Assembly (NCBI RefSeq): GCF_943193125.1
Contig: NZ_CALPCX010000001.1
Span: 62,001-126,000 of the forward strand
DNA length: 64,000 nucleotides
DNA from: Adlercreutzia agrestimuris
Lineage (GTDB): Bacteria; Actinomycetota; Coriobacteriia; Coriobacteriales; Eggerthellaceae
Reading direction: 5' to 3'
Part shown: positions 7,880-16,601 of the stretch, piece after piece
Numbering within the stretch: the stretch's first letter is position 1
Layout: every line of letters starts with the position of its first letter
Notes under the pieces: model-generated
What the model was told of the DNA's origin: nothing
What the model saw: only the letters and a program-made list of their open reading frames with translations
Database searches by the model: none
Position numbers and translations under genes: made by a program

Positions 7880-9172
7880 GTGGCACAACACGCTCGCACA
7901 ACTGATACAACTACTTCCAATGCTTCGTCATGTGTAACTCAAAAAGCTTCCAGCAATGATGCACCACGTGGCAAGCATGCCGCCTTGCACACCTCAGAGC
8001 AGTCAGAAATTTTTGATATTAAGTCAAAGCTCACACCTAAGCTTATTAAAAACACCGCAGTAAAAGCATTTACTTATATTGGCGTTGTCGTGGTAGTGGG
8101 AATTGTTGGCACCTCCATTACTCTTGCTCTTGATGATCCACTCAACGCCTATGATTTCGATACCACCATACAAGCAAGTGCGCAATCTGGCACCACCAAC
8201 AAACCCGAAACTCCAAACAGCACCGCCGCTTCGGAAGAAAATGATGCGCCGGAATCTCTAGATAACTCGGCCACTTTGAAGCTTCCCCAAACAAAAGGCT
8301 ACACCCTTACAGCAAATGACCTCGCTTCACTTTCAAGCGATAGAGAGCCTTTCGCATTTGCCTTTGCCACCAATGAAGCAAGCGAAGCAACCTTAGACTC
8401 AGATGAATACGACACCATCGCACAAGCTGTGAGCAATATCAATGATTTAGGCGGAGATGCAAGTTATATACTGGTGGACATTGCTGAGGGTAGAGGCATT
8501 GCAGGAAATCTTGACTATCGCGTGTATGGCGCAAGTTCCATTAAAGGACCGCTTGCTTTGTACTACTGCCAAAACCAACTTGAAACTAATCTTATGAATG
8601 GCGACACACTCATAGATGAAAGCTCGGCTCTTTTTGATATGGACGGCATCTACGTTACCGATGGCATCCCAGCTTATCCTGTCGGAACGCTTATTTCCGA
8701 TAGCATAATAACCTCAGACAATGACTCATTCCGCATCTTGCGCGCTTACGCAGGAGATGACGAATGGGAAGCATGGCTTGCCAGTCTTGGCATAACCGAA
8801 ATTGACAAGCAGCAGTGGTTCCCCACCTACAGCGCACGTGAAAGCGCCCTGATGTGGCTCAATGGTGCCACATATCTTGCTGACCCCTCTACATACTATG
8901 CTCCGTGGCTTTCGCAGCAGTTTGAGCAAACTGAAGTCTCCTATATTCGCACCGGTCTTGCAAATGAAGACGTCACTATTATGAATAAAGCAGGCTGGAT
9001 TGCAGATTCTGATCCTGCCTTTAGCGCCACATGTGATGCCGGACTCATAACTGATCAAAATGGTCGTGTCTATCTCATGTCCATCATGACAAGCGCTCCT
9101 GATTGCGAAGAGAGTGAAGCTGCTGTGGCACAACTTGCCAAAGCTCTTTGGGATGCGCACGCCTCAAACTAG
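7880..9172 (+). CDS. Membrane-anchored serine beta-lactamase-fold protein
   Basis: The 430-residue protein starts at GTG and has one hydrophobic segment (about 62-84), an extracytoplasmic Ser/Thr/Asn-rich linker, and a domain with the three active-site motifs of penicillin-recognising enzymes in order: SxxK (Ser219-Lys222), SDN (279-281) and KAG (370-372, in place of KTG). This matches the class A beta-lactamase-like (Pfam beta-lactamase2) family, found in many Gram-positives as cell-wall-associated proteins of uncertain function. It may be a peptidoglycan hydrolase-like or inactive member rather than a resistance enzyme. The Thr/Ser to Ala change in the third motif argues against efficient beta-lactam hydrolysis. 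Confidence 0.75.
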   Translation: MAQHARTTDTTTSNASSCVTQKASSNDAPRGKHAALHTSEQSEIFDIKSKLTPKLIKNTAVKAFTYIGVVVVVGIVGTSITLALDDPLNAYDFDTTIQASAQSGTTNKPETPNSTAASEENDAPESLDNSATLKLPQTKGYTLTANDLASLSSDREPFAFAFATNEASEATLDSDEYDTIAQAVSNINDLGGDASYILVDIAEGRGIAGNLDYRVYGASSIKGPLALYYCQNQLETNLMNGDTLIDESSALFDMDGIYVTDGIPAYPVGTLISDSIITSDNDSFRILRAYAGDDEWEAWLASLGITEIDKQQWFPTYSARESALMWLNGATYLADPSTYYAPWLSQQFEQTEVSYIRTGLANEDVTIMNKAGWIADSDPAFSATCDAGLITDQNGRVYLMSIMTSAPDCEESEAAVAQLAKALWDAHASN

Positions 9173-9206
9173 TTAAACAGATACCCCTCTTGTATCTTCC
9201 AAAGAA

Positions 9207-9235
9207 AAAGGGCGGCCACATGGTCGCCCTTTCAT
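9207..9235. terminator. Bidirectional terminator between convergent genes
   Basis: AAAGGGCGGCC (9207-9217) pairs with GGTCGCCCTTT (9222-9232) with one mismatch and a 4-base loop. It sits between the convergent gene at 7880-9172 and aspS; flanking A- and T-rich runs suit both directions. Confidence 0.75.
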
Positions 9236-9274
9236 ATAAACCTTGTGCAACTCCTCAAGCAGCACTATCTTGTG

Positions 9275-11053
9275 CTACATGGTGCGCAAGCTTACCTCTT
9301 TGAGCTGGCGGGGTGTGACAGCACTTGGTGCACCTGTCATCGGATCAGATGCAGAGCTGGTCTTGGGGAATGCAATAACGTCACGGATGGACTGCTTGCC
9401 GCCCAAGAGCATAACCAAGCGATCAAGACCAAGCGCGATACCACCATGAGGCGGAGCACCCAACTCAAGTGCATGAATGAGATGGCCAAACTTCTCATCA
9501 ATCTCTTCGTCAGTCAAACCACATACGCGAAGCACACGACGCTGTTCGTCGGCGTTATGGATACGAATTGTGCCGCCGCCAACTTCAAAGCCATCCATTA
9601 CCAAGTCATATGAGTAGCTCCCGCACGCAAGCGGATCAGTATCAATCTTGTCCAAATCCTCATCAAGCACATGCGTGAAAGGATGGTGTTCAGCAGCATA
9701 CTTTTTGCTCTCTTCGTCATAGCGGAACATCGGGAAGTTCACCACCCACAGAAGCTGATGACCTTCACGCGGGATATCCAACGCATCAGCCATATGAAGA
9801 CGAAGCGCAGAAAGCACGGCGTTTGCCACTTCGGGCTGGTCAGCCGCGAAAAGCAACAAGTCACCAGGCTCAACGTCCATGGCTTCTTTCAGTGCAGCAA
9901 ACTCTTCGTCAGTAAAGAACTTGATGATGGGGCTCTTCTCTTGACCATCTGAGGTAAAGGCAATCCAAGCCATACCCTTTGCGCCATTTTCAGCAGCAAT
10001 GTCAGCCAACTTCTCCACGTCGCCGCGACTCCAGTCACCTGCACCCTTGGCGTTAATAGCTTTTACAATACCGCCATTTTGCGCAACACTTGCAAACACC
10101 TTAAAGCCTGAATCCTTCACGATATCGGTGATGTCTTTGAGCTCCATCCCAAAGCGCGTATCAGGACGATCGCAACCAAAACGATCCATTGCCTCAGAGT
10201 ATTGCATGCGCTGAAGCGGGAATTCGTGCTCCACCCCTACTGCCGCAAGCGTCTCAGCCATGACGTCTTCCATCATATCAATTACGTCGTCACCCTCAAC
10301 AAAGCTCATCTCAATATCAACCTGAGTGAACTCTGGCTGACGATCAGCACGCAAGTCTTCATCACGGAAGCAACGAGCAATTTGATAATAACGCTCAATG
10401 CCACCCACCATAAGCATCTGCTTGAACTGCTGCGGACTTTGCGGCAGGGCATAAAAACAACCAGGATTTGGACGACTTGGCACAATGTAGTCACGAGCAC
10501 CTTCAGGTGTAGAATTTGCCAAAATAGGTGTTTCAACTTCCAAGAAGCCACGCTCGTTTAATGCAGTACGCATAGCTTGAGCTACCTTATGGCGAAGATG
10601 CAAAGCCTCGAACATTTCCGGACGACGAATATCCAGATAACGCCATTTCATGCGGGTGGTTTCGTCTGTCTCAATACCATCTTCAATTGCAAACGGAGGT
10701 GTAACTGAGGTGTTGAGAACCGAAAGTTTCTTTGCTAAAACCTCAATTTGACCAGTAGCCATATTGGGGTTTACCGCCTCAGCTGCGCGCTCGCGAACAA
10801 CGCCTACCACCTTAATGACGTACTCACGTCCCAAGTGTTCTGCGGCAGCAAAGTCTTCAGCGCTTACACAATCAGGATCAACAACAATTTGGGTATAACC
10901 ACTGCGGTCGCGTAGATCAATAAAGATCAGCCCACCATGGTCACGATTGTGCCATGCCCAACCCGTAAGCGTTACTTCTTCGCCCACGTTATCTTTGCGC
11001 AACTGGCCACAGGTTGCAGTATGCATGCAGTATTCGTTCATATAATCAGTCAT
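9275..11053 (-). CDS. aspS: Aspartyl-tRNA synthetase
   Basis: The enzyme charges tRNA-Asp with aspartate. An N-terminal OB-fold anticodon domain (LTGWAWHNRDHGGLIFIDLRD) is followed by class II motif 2 (FRDEDLRADRQPEFTQ), a bacterial GAD insertion, and motif 3 (GLDRLVMLLGG). The frame is open to 11107, but ATG at 11051-11053 preceded by AAGGAAG gives 592 residues, the usual bacterial length, and removes an implausible 18-residue extension. Whether it is discriminating or also charges tRNA-Asn cannot be decided here. Confidence 0.97.
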   Translation of the reverse strand: MTDYMNEYCMHTATCGQLRKDNVGEEVTLTGWAWHNRDHGGLIFIDLRDRSGYTQIVVDPDCVSAEDFAAAEHLGREYVIKVVGVVRERAAEAVNPNMATGQIEVLAKKLSVLNTSVTPPFAIEDGIETDETTRMKWRYLDIRRPEMFEALHLRHKVAQAMRTALNERGFLEVETPILANSTPEGARDYIVPSRPNPGCFYALPQSPQQFKQMLMVGGIERYYQIARCFRDEDLRADRQPEFTQVDIEMSFVEGDDVIDMMEDVMAETLAAVGVEHEFPLQRMQYSEAMDRFGCDRPDTRFGMELKDITDIVKDSGFKVFASVAQNGGIVKAINAKGAGDWSRGDVEKLADIAAENGAKGMAWIAFTSDGQEKSPIIKFFTDEEFAALKEAMDVEPGDLLLFAADQPEVANAVLSALRLHMADALDIPREGHQLLWVVNFPMFRYDEESKKYAAEHHPFTHVLDEDLDKIDTDPLACGSYSYDLVMDGFEVGGGTIRIHNADEQRRVLRVCGLTDEEIDEKFGHLIHALELGAPPHGGIALGLDRLVMLLGGKQSIRDVIAFPKTSSASDPMTGAPSAVTPRQLKEVSLRTM

Positions 11054-11170
11054 TGCGTGCTTCCTTGCTCTTGCAATAAGGTTCAATTGAGCGTCACATT
11101 TGCTCACAAATAAACAATTATATCCAAGTTACCGCGTGAATTAAACAATCGCAACAGCAATGTGCAAAAA

Positions 11171-12628
11171 CTATTCAGCATTCACCCGACCAAGAAGCTC
11201 CTCGCGCGAATTGACGCCAAGTTTCTTGTAGATACTTTTCACGTGCGTGCGAACGGTGCTTTCAGAAATCACCAGCGTCTTAGCAATAAAAACCACACCA
11301 TGACCTCGGCCAAGATAACCAAGTATTTCTGTCTCACGCGGAGACAGACCATGTGAAACTGCCATGTCATCACAACGCTTTGCAATAGAAACACCTACTG
11401 CGTCCCCATCTTGCTCAACGCCAGCCTCATAGGGCTTGAGATCGTCTGTCTCAATTCCTTGGCGCTTCCAAGCCGAAACAAGCGGAACGGCTATCAAGAA
11501 AGCAAAATAACAAGTACTTACCACCAAAAGGATAGGTCCTGAGCTGGCATCTTGGAAAAGAGGCGTTGAGCCACAGACAATACCCAACAATGAGATAGCC
11601 GAAAAACATCCTACCGTAAGGCCATAAATAAGCGTTGCCGAAAACTCGCGCGCATGCGCCATTCCGCAAAGACTCGCAAGTGCAAGCACGCTCACTACGC
11701 CGTAAAACACATATGACAACCACGCCGCAAACCACAAGGGAACCGAGCCTTCAGAAAAGCTATTACAAACAATTAAGACAAGGGCGAAAAGCGGCACCAG
11801 CACTTGATAGATGAGCGGGAGCAAAGGACGAGAACTGCGAACAAAAAACAATGGGGAGACCAAAATGGCACCAATAATGCCACCAAAAGTTTCAACGTAA
11901 ATTACGTCGAAAATCATGAATTTTCGCACACCCATAATAAAAGCAAAGACTAAAAGTCCTACGAAGGGAACACCAAGCACTTGCGTCATACGCAAAACAC
12001 TTAAGCGAAATGATCCTTGCCGTTTTGCTGGCTTGCTTGCGTGTTCAATGTGTATGTCAGGAAAAACCATATTCCCTTGCACAGCCTGCACACAAGGAAA
12101 AGCAACACCCACAAGCGCCAATACTGCAAAAACCACCAACCCTACTTGAATGGCTGTCGTAGAGAGCAAAAGCTCAATGACTGAGCCCATGCCAACCATC
12201 ATGGCAAGCGCCAAAAGCGCCTGCCGCAAGTCATACATTGCCAAATATGCTCCCCACGCAATGCAGAGCTCTACCGTTGATGCCCCCAACAAAAGACCTG
12301 CACCCACCGCAGTAAAAGGAGATCCAAAATCGGGAAAAGCCAGCGTTGCCACAAAGAGTACAAACCCCATTAAATAGGCAAGAGCACTTGCAATAACCAC
12401 TCTTTTGTCAAACGCAAAATTGCCACTCCGACGCGCAGCAAGCCAGGCAAAGAGAATGCCAACAAGGGTTGCTGTTGTAAGCATTGCTCCCACAAAAAAG
12501 GGCATAAGTGTTTCATTGCCGCCAAGACCATCACGAAACATGACGATATTGGGCGAATAGATTGGTATTGTGACGAAAAAAGCCACAAATAGTAGCGATT
12601 CAAGCTTGAAATCTGAAGATAGCCGCAA
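11171..12628 (-). CDS. LuxR-type regulator with multi-pass membrane domain (1)
   Basis: The product has a hydrophobic N-terminal domain of about ten to twelve membrane segments (residues about 15-400) and a C-terminal LuxR/GerE helix-turn-helix (LSPRETEILGYLGRG...ISESTVRTHVKSIYKKLGV). This membrane-sensor plus DNA-binding arrangement is very common in Eggerthellaceae. The frame is open to a GTG at 12655, but a perfect AGGAGG lies inside that extension, 6 bases before a TTG at 12626-12628, so I start there (485 residues). It is arranged head to tail behind a second regulator of the same type and has no divergent partner gene. Its target and signal are unknown. Confidence 0.85.
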   Translation of the reverse strand: MRLSSDFKLESLLFVAFFVTIPIYSPNIVMFRDGLGGNETLMPFFVGAMLTTATLVGILFAWLAARRSGNFAFDKRVVIASALAYLMGFVLFVATLAFPDFGSPFTAVGAGLLLGASTVELCIAWGAYLAMYDLRQALLALAMMVGMGSVIELLLSTTAIQVGLVVFAVLALVGVAFPCVQAVQGNMVFPDIHIEHASKPAKRQGSFRLSVLRMTQVLGVPFVGLLVFAFIMGVRKFMIFDVIYVETFGGIIGAILVSPLFFVRSSRPLLPLIYQVLVPLFALVLIVCNSFSEGSVPLWFAAWLSYVFYGVVSVLALASLCGMAHAREFSATLIYGLTVGCFSAISLLGIVCGSTPLFQDASSGPILLVVSTCYFAFLIAVPLVSAWKRQGIETDDLKPYEAGVEQDGDAVGVSIAKRCDDMAVSHGLSPRETEILGYLGRGHGVVFIAKTLVISESTVRTHVKSIYKKLGVNSREELLGRVNAE

Positions 12629-12777
12629 AAGTGTCCTCCTACAACTTTTGCTCACCTACACAATACTCATAAGCAGACATCGTGCAGTGCAAATACAAGG
12701 TATTTCACTTTATGTGATACTAACACACTCCGAAACAAGAACAATTTGCAGAGGCGTTTTCTGGGCAGCAAGAAACA

Positions 12778-14295
12778 CTAGGATTGATGCTCACCAAACA
12801 ATTCCACCGCATCAATCAGTTCTTGTTGCGAGTGAACACCCAGCTTTGCATAGATATTCTGAACGTGCGTTTTTATTGTATTGCGAGAAAGCACAAGTTT
12901 CTCTTGGATATAAGGCGCGTTACGACCATGAGCAAGCATGCCAAGAACCTCCCGCTCGCGAGGGGTAAGATGATACTTCTGTGCCATCCCATCGCAGGAT
13001 GCCGTTAGAGCATCGGATAACGCACGTGTTGTTGTACGCTCTTGCTCCACGTCAGCAGGCGTACGATCTGCAATTTCTTCTTTACACTGACCTTCAGATG
13101 TGTCATCTGGATACAAAGCAATACGCACTGCTTTCACTGGCTGTACCCCATCAATGGTGTCTTGAAAACTAAAACCTTTTAACACCGTGAGATTTACCGC
13201 CATAAAGCAGAACAATACACCGGCTACGAGCACTGAGGTTTCCAGGTTATCGGGAAGCGCATTTGCCCAATGACCAAAATTCGCACCACAAAGCAAGCCG
13301 AAAGACGACGCGGCCCTGCCCCACGCAAACACCGCAAGAGCGTTTGATGGGTTGCGCGCTCCAACAGCTGACAAAGCAAACCACATGAGCACCTCAAAGC
13401 ATTCGCTCCCGGCAAATAAGCACCCATTGACCAGCGACGGATACCCCACAACAACGCGCCCATGCAACACAATAATAAACAGATAACCGGCAACAATAAG
13501 CAATGCCGCAGCCTCATAGAGAATATCTGCCCGCCGATTGCCTGATTTCAACGCTAGTACAAGCAACAGCGCAATTGGAATAAGACCCAACATGGTTGTT
13601 TGCGGGATTCCATCAACCGATTCAAAAGTCAAAGCAAACCCATACGCAATACGGAAAACAAAGATTGCAACGAAAAATGCGTGGGCAAAGGGCAAATATG
13701 AATCAGGCTCAGTGATGGACGCTTCTCTACCAGCCAAGGCTGTTTGCATATCCTCAAGCACCCTTATAGCAAGCGGGCGACATGCCGCATACATAACAAA
13801 CATGAGTGAAATAAGTACAACAATGGCTATGTCTGAGCCGACAAAAGCAAAGGGAATGCGCAAAAGATAGCTCAGCCCAAACGCAGACGCAATACAAAGC
13901 ATACAATCGCGCCGCTGCAACAAGCACAGCGAAATACCTGCAAGCACCACAATCCAACGAGATCCTATTGATCGGATGCTTGCACCTAAAATGAGAATCG
14001 CAGGATTTGCTTGCCACAGGCCAAGCAGAATTAGCATAAACCCAAATGAATAGAGTGTTAAAGAAATCGGGGTAAGGGTTTTCTCGTGAATAGACGTTGG
14101 CTTATTCATGGCAACAAGTGCAAGAATTGCAAGCGTTATTACCGCCAAAGCAGAGGAGATATCACGTGCCTCTGGAGCAATGCCAATATAGTGTGGGTAC
14201 AAATACACATTAGTAAGCCAGGTACCAAACACCTCAGCGGTCAGTGCTATCAAGCAACGGAACCAAAGTCGGCAATCTGCTTGTATTAGGCTCAA
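12778..14295 (-). CDS. LuxR-type regulator with multi-pass membrane domain (2), partner of flavoprotein 14554-16287
   Basis: A 505-residue protein with about twelve membrane segments followed by a C-terminal LuxR helix-turn-helix (LTPREREVLGMLAHG...LSRNTIKTHVQNIYAKLGV). The start is a TTG at 14293-14295 preceded by GGAGGGAAGCG. It is divergent from the Tat-exported flavoprotein gene at 14554. It closely resembles the regulator at 61803-63341 (both have SFQ-TI-VQP before the linker and IQEKLVLSRNT-KTHV in the helix-turn-helix), which is divergent from a paralogous flavoprotein. It is therefore inferred to control the adjacent flavoprotein in response to a ligand sensed by the membrane domain. 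Confidence 0.87.
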   Translation of the reverse strand: MSLIQADCRLWFRCLIALTAEVFGTWLTNVYLYPHYIGIAPEARDISSALAVITLAILALVAMNKPTSIHEKTLTPISLTLYSFGFMLILLGLWQANPAILILGASIRSIGSRWIVVLAGISLCLLQRRDCMLCIASAFGLSYLLRIPFAFVGSDIAIVVLISLMFVMYAACRPLAIRVLEDMQTALAGREASITEPDSYLPFAHAFFVAIFVFRIAYGFALTFESVDGIPQTTMLGLIPIALLLVLALKSGNRRADILYEAAALLIVAGYLFIIVLHGRVVVGYPSLVNGCLFAGSECFEVLMWFALSAVGARNPSNALAVFAWGRAASSFGLLCGANFGHWANALPDNLETSVLVAGVLFCFMAVNLTVLKGFSFQDTIDGVQPVKAVRIALYPDDTSEGQCKEEIADRTPADVEQERTTTRALSDALTASCDGMAQKYHLTPREREVLGMLAHGRNAPYIQEKLVLSRNTIKTHVQNIYAKLGVHSQQELIDAVELFGEHQS

Positions 14296-14553
14296 CGCTT
14301 CCCTCCCCCTTTTTTACACGCACAAGCAGACTATCGCATCTCACCACATTCTGACAAGGGGAAACGTCTAATCTGGTACCGGGAGGGTGAGATTATTCTG
14401 CTCACATTTTTCATTCTAAATAGTACTTTCATGGCGATTACAACACACCTCTTTTCCCCCATGATGCTCCTAGCCGATGCAACGACCCCACGGGAGAGGG
14501 TCGCGGGCGAAAAGTTGTTTCGCTTGAGCATCTCATATTCAAGGAGGGACTCT

Positions 14554-16287
14554 ATGAAATCTCTGAACAATCTTTCTCGTCGTAGCTTCTTAACTGGTGC
14601 CACTGCTGCAGGCGCACTGGCAGCGTTTGGTCTTGCTGGATGCGCACCGCAAGCACCAAGCGCAAGCAAGAGCGAATCCGCCAGCGAAGATACTACCGAA
14701 CTTGCCAACACTGGTAGCGATTGGCTGGGTAGCGCCCCAGAAATTGCTGAGAGCGACATCATTGAAACGCGTGACACCGAGCTTTTGATTGTTGGTGCAG
14801 GCAACGGTGGTATGGCTGCAGCAGCTACTGCGGCAGACCTCGGCTTGGATTTCACCCTGTGCGAAAAGACCGAATCTATCCAGCGTACGCGTCATTGGTT
14901 TGGTGCCATTAATACCATGTATACCAAGGCAGCAAACATTGAGATTGATACCGCTAAATTACTGAACGAATTCACGCGCTACTCTTCCAACCAAGCTGAT
15001 CAACGCGTTGTGCGCGTTTGGATTGACGAGAGCGCCGAAGTAACCGAATGGCTTGACCCCATCCTTACCGCTGCGGGCATGACATGCGCTTTCGACACGA
15101 ACGTTGATCATGAAACCGGCGGCACTGACTACAACATCTTCCCCATGGAGCACTACTACTCTGGCACAGACGCTGCTGGCGAAAAACTCGAGCGTAATAA
15201 AATACTGCTTGCCTATATCAACGATCTTGGTCACGACGTAACTTACAATCACGGTCTGGTCAAATTGGTGCAGGATGAGTCAGGCAAAGTCTGCGGCGGT
15301 ATCTTTGAAACGCCTGACGGATATGTGCAAATCAATGCTGAAAAGGGCGTTTTGCTTACCACAGGTGGCTATGTATCAAATGCAGAGATGCTCCGTGCCT
15401 GCAACCCCATGGTCGAGCGTTGTGTCACCTTGCAATATGGTTCTCCAAACAACACTGGCGATGGCATTCGCGCAGCTATGCACATTGGTGCACAAAAAGA
15501 CGCCATTGGTGCACCGATGGTCTTCGATCGTGGCGCTGTTCTTCCGGGCGAAAATGCAGGTATCGTCAGTGAAGCAGGCGCTCCTGCCACCTTTGTCGGC
15601 ACCGACAAGCAGTTCAACCTTGGTTCTCAACCGTTCCTGAAGGTTAGCCGCGATGGCAAGCGCTTCGTTAACGAATCTACCCCGTATGACTTCTGTTGCT
15701 TTGCCGCTGCAGCTAATGAAGGTGGCGTCTTCTGCCAAATCTTTGACTCAAATCTCAAAGAGGACGTTAAGCGCTTCAATACCATTGGCTGCTCACGCCA
15801 AACCCAACAACTGCTTGCTAAAGAAGCCGATACGCCGATTGATCAAATCTATGCTGACCAACTGGAAAAGGGAACCATGGTTATGGCAGATACCTTAGAC
15901 GAGTTGGCTGACAAACTCGGTTTTGCAGGAGAGGCTAAAGAAGCGCTCCTGGCTGAAATTGATAAATATAACGGTTTCTATGATGCTCAAAAAGACGAGG
16001 ATTTCGGCAAGGAAGCCTATCGCCTCTCTGAGATTCGCACTGCTCCATTCTTTGGCACATGGTTCGGTGGCTCAATCTTGACCACGGTTGACGGTCTGCG
16101 CATCAATCCTGATATGCAAGTTCTTGATACCGAAGGTCATGTTATTGAAGGTCTGTATGCTGCTGGCGACTGCTCTGGTAGCGTGTTCGCAAACAACTAC
16201 CCCGAGTATATCGTTGGTTGCGCATGTGGTCGCACGATCACCTTCAGCCGCCATGCCGTACGCCACATGGCAGGAGATCTTGCTTAA
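14554..16287 (+). CDS. Tat-exported lipoprotein flavoprotein, fumarate-reductase/FAD_binding_2 type (A)
   Basis: The 577-residue precursor has a twin-arginine signal (LSRRSFLTG) ending in a lipobox, LAGC with Cys30, so it should be exported folded and lipid-anchored outside the cytoplasm. An FAD-binding Rossmann motif (IVGAGNGG, 79-86) opens the catalytic part, and the C-terminal GLYAAGDCSG segment closes the FAD site as in fumarate reductase-like and ketosteroid-dehydrogenase-like enzymes. No FMN-binding or haem motif is present, so electrons must come from another carrier. The ATG at 14554 follows AAGGAGG; a longer open frame upstream lacks such a site. Substrate is unknown. It is paralogous to 59790-61514. 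Confidence 0.87.
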   Translation: MKSLNNLSRRSFLTGATAAGALAAFGLAGCAPQAPSASKSESASEDTTELANTGSDWLGSAPEIAESDIIETRDTELLIVGAGNGGMAAAATAADLGLDFTLCEKTESIQRTRHWFGAINTMYTKAANIEIDTAKLLNEFTRYSSNQADQRVVRVWIDESAEVTEWLDPILTAAGMTCAFDTNVDHETGGTDYNIFPMEHYYSGTDAAGEKLERNKILLAYINDLGHDVTYNHGLVKLVQDESGKVCGGIFETPDGYVQINAEKGVLLTTGGYVSNAEMLRACNPMVERCVTLQYGSPNNTGDGIRAAMHIGAQKDAIGAPMVFDRGAVLPGENAGIVSEAGAPATFVGTDKQFNLGSQPFLKVSRDGKRFVNESTPYDFCCFAAAANEGGVFCQIFDSNLKEDVKRFNTIGCSRQTQQLLAKEADTPIDQIYADQLEKGTMVMADTLDELADKLGFAGEAKEALLAEIDKYNGFYDAQKDEDFGKEAYRLSEIRTAPFFGTWFGGSILTTVDGLRINPDMQVLDTEGHVIEGLYAAGDCSGSVFANNYPEYIVGCACGRTITFSRHAVRHMAGDLA

Positions 16288-16601
16288 GGCAGGTCATTTT
16301 TTACCACTCCGGTGGCTGGCAAAGCCCTCCCGCGTCAGCCACCACTTCTGTTCAACAAGCCCCATGAGCAATGAGTTCTTGGGGCTTTCTTTGTGAGATT
16401 TATCTTGTAGATGAATGATGAGCTGCACAACAATTACCTGGGGTTTTGCAAAAATTACCCAATATCCGCGAGGACATGTTTGACACATTTACCCAAGCTA
16501 AGCGATTACGCAAACAATCCGTGCAGCATATGCTAGCCCCAGCGTTTGAAACACAAAGATCAAACGCAATCTCGTAATAGCAAGGAGCTAGGGAGGAAAC
16601 A
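16287..16601. other. Gap between two flavoprotein genes: hairpins and ATTACCC repeats
   Basis: This 313-base gap holds a GGTGGCTG/CAGCCACC stem (16311-16318 with 16336-16343), an intrinsic terminator (16357-16395), then three ATTACC-type repeats at 16433, 16454 and 16487 spaced about two and three helical turns apart, and a TTGACA hexamer at 16480-16485 without a convincing -10. The repeats could be activator sites for the next gene. No coding sequence was recognised. Confidence 0.4.
16357..16395 (+). terminator. Intrinsic terminator after flavoprotein A
   Basis: AAGCCCC (16357-16363) pairs with GGGGCTT (16381-16387), followed by TCTTTG. The 17-base loop and modest T-run make this weaker than others in the window. 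Confidence 0.5.

Noticed and set aside
11054-11107. Eighteen-codon N-terminal extension of aspS
   Set aside because: The downstream ATG has a good ribosome site and gives the normal family start.
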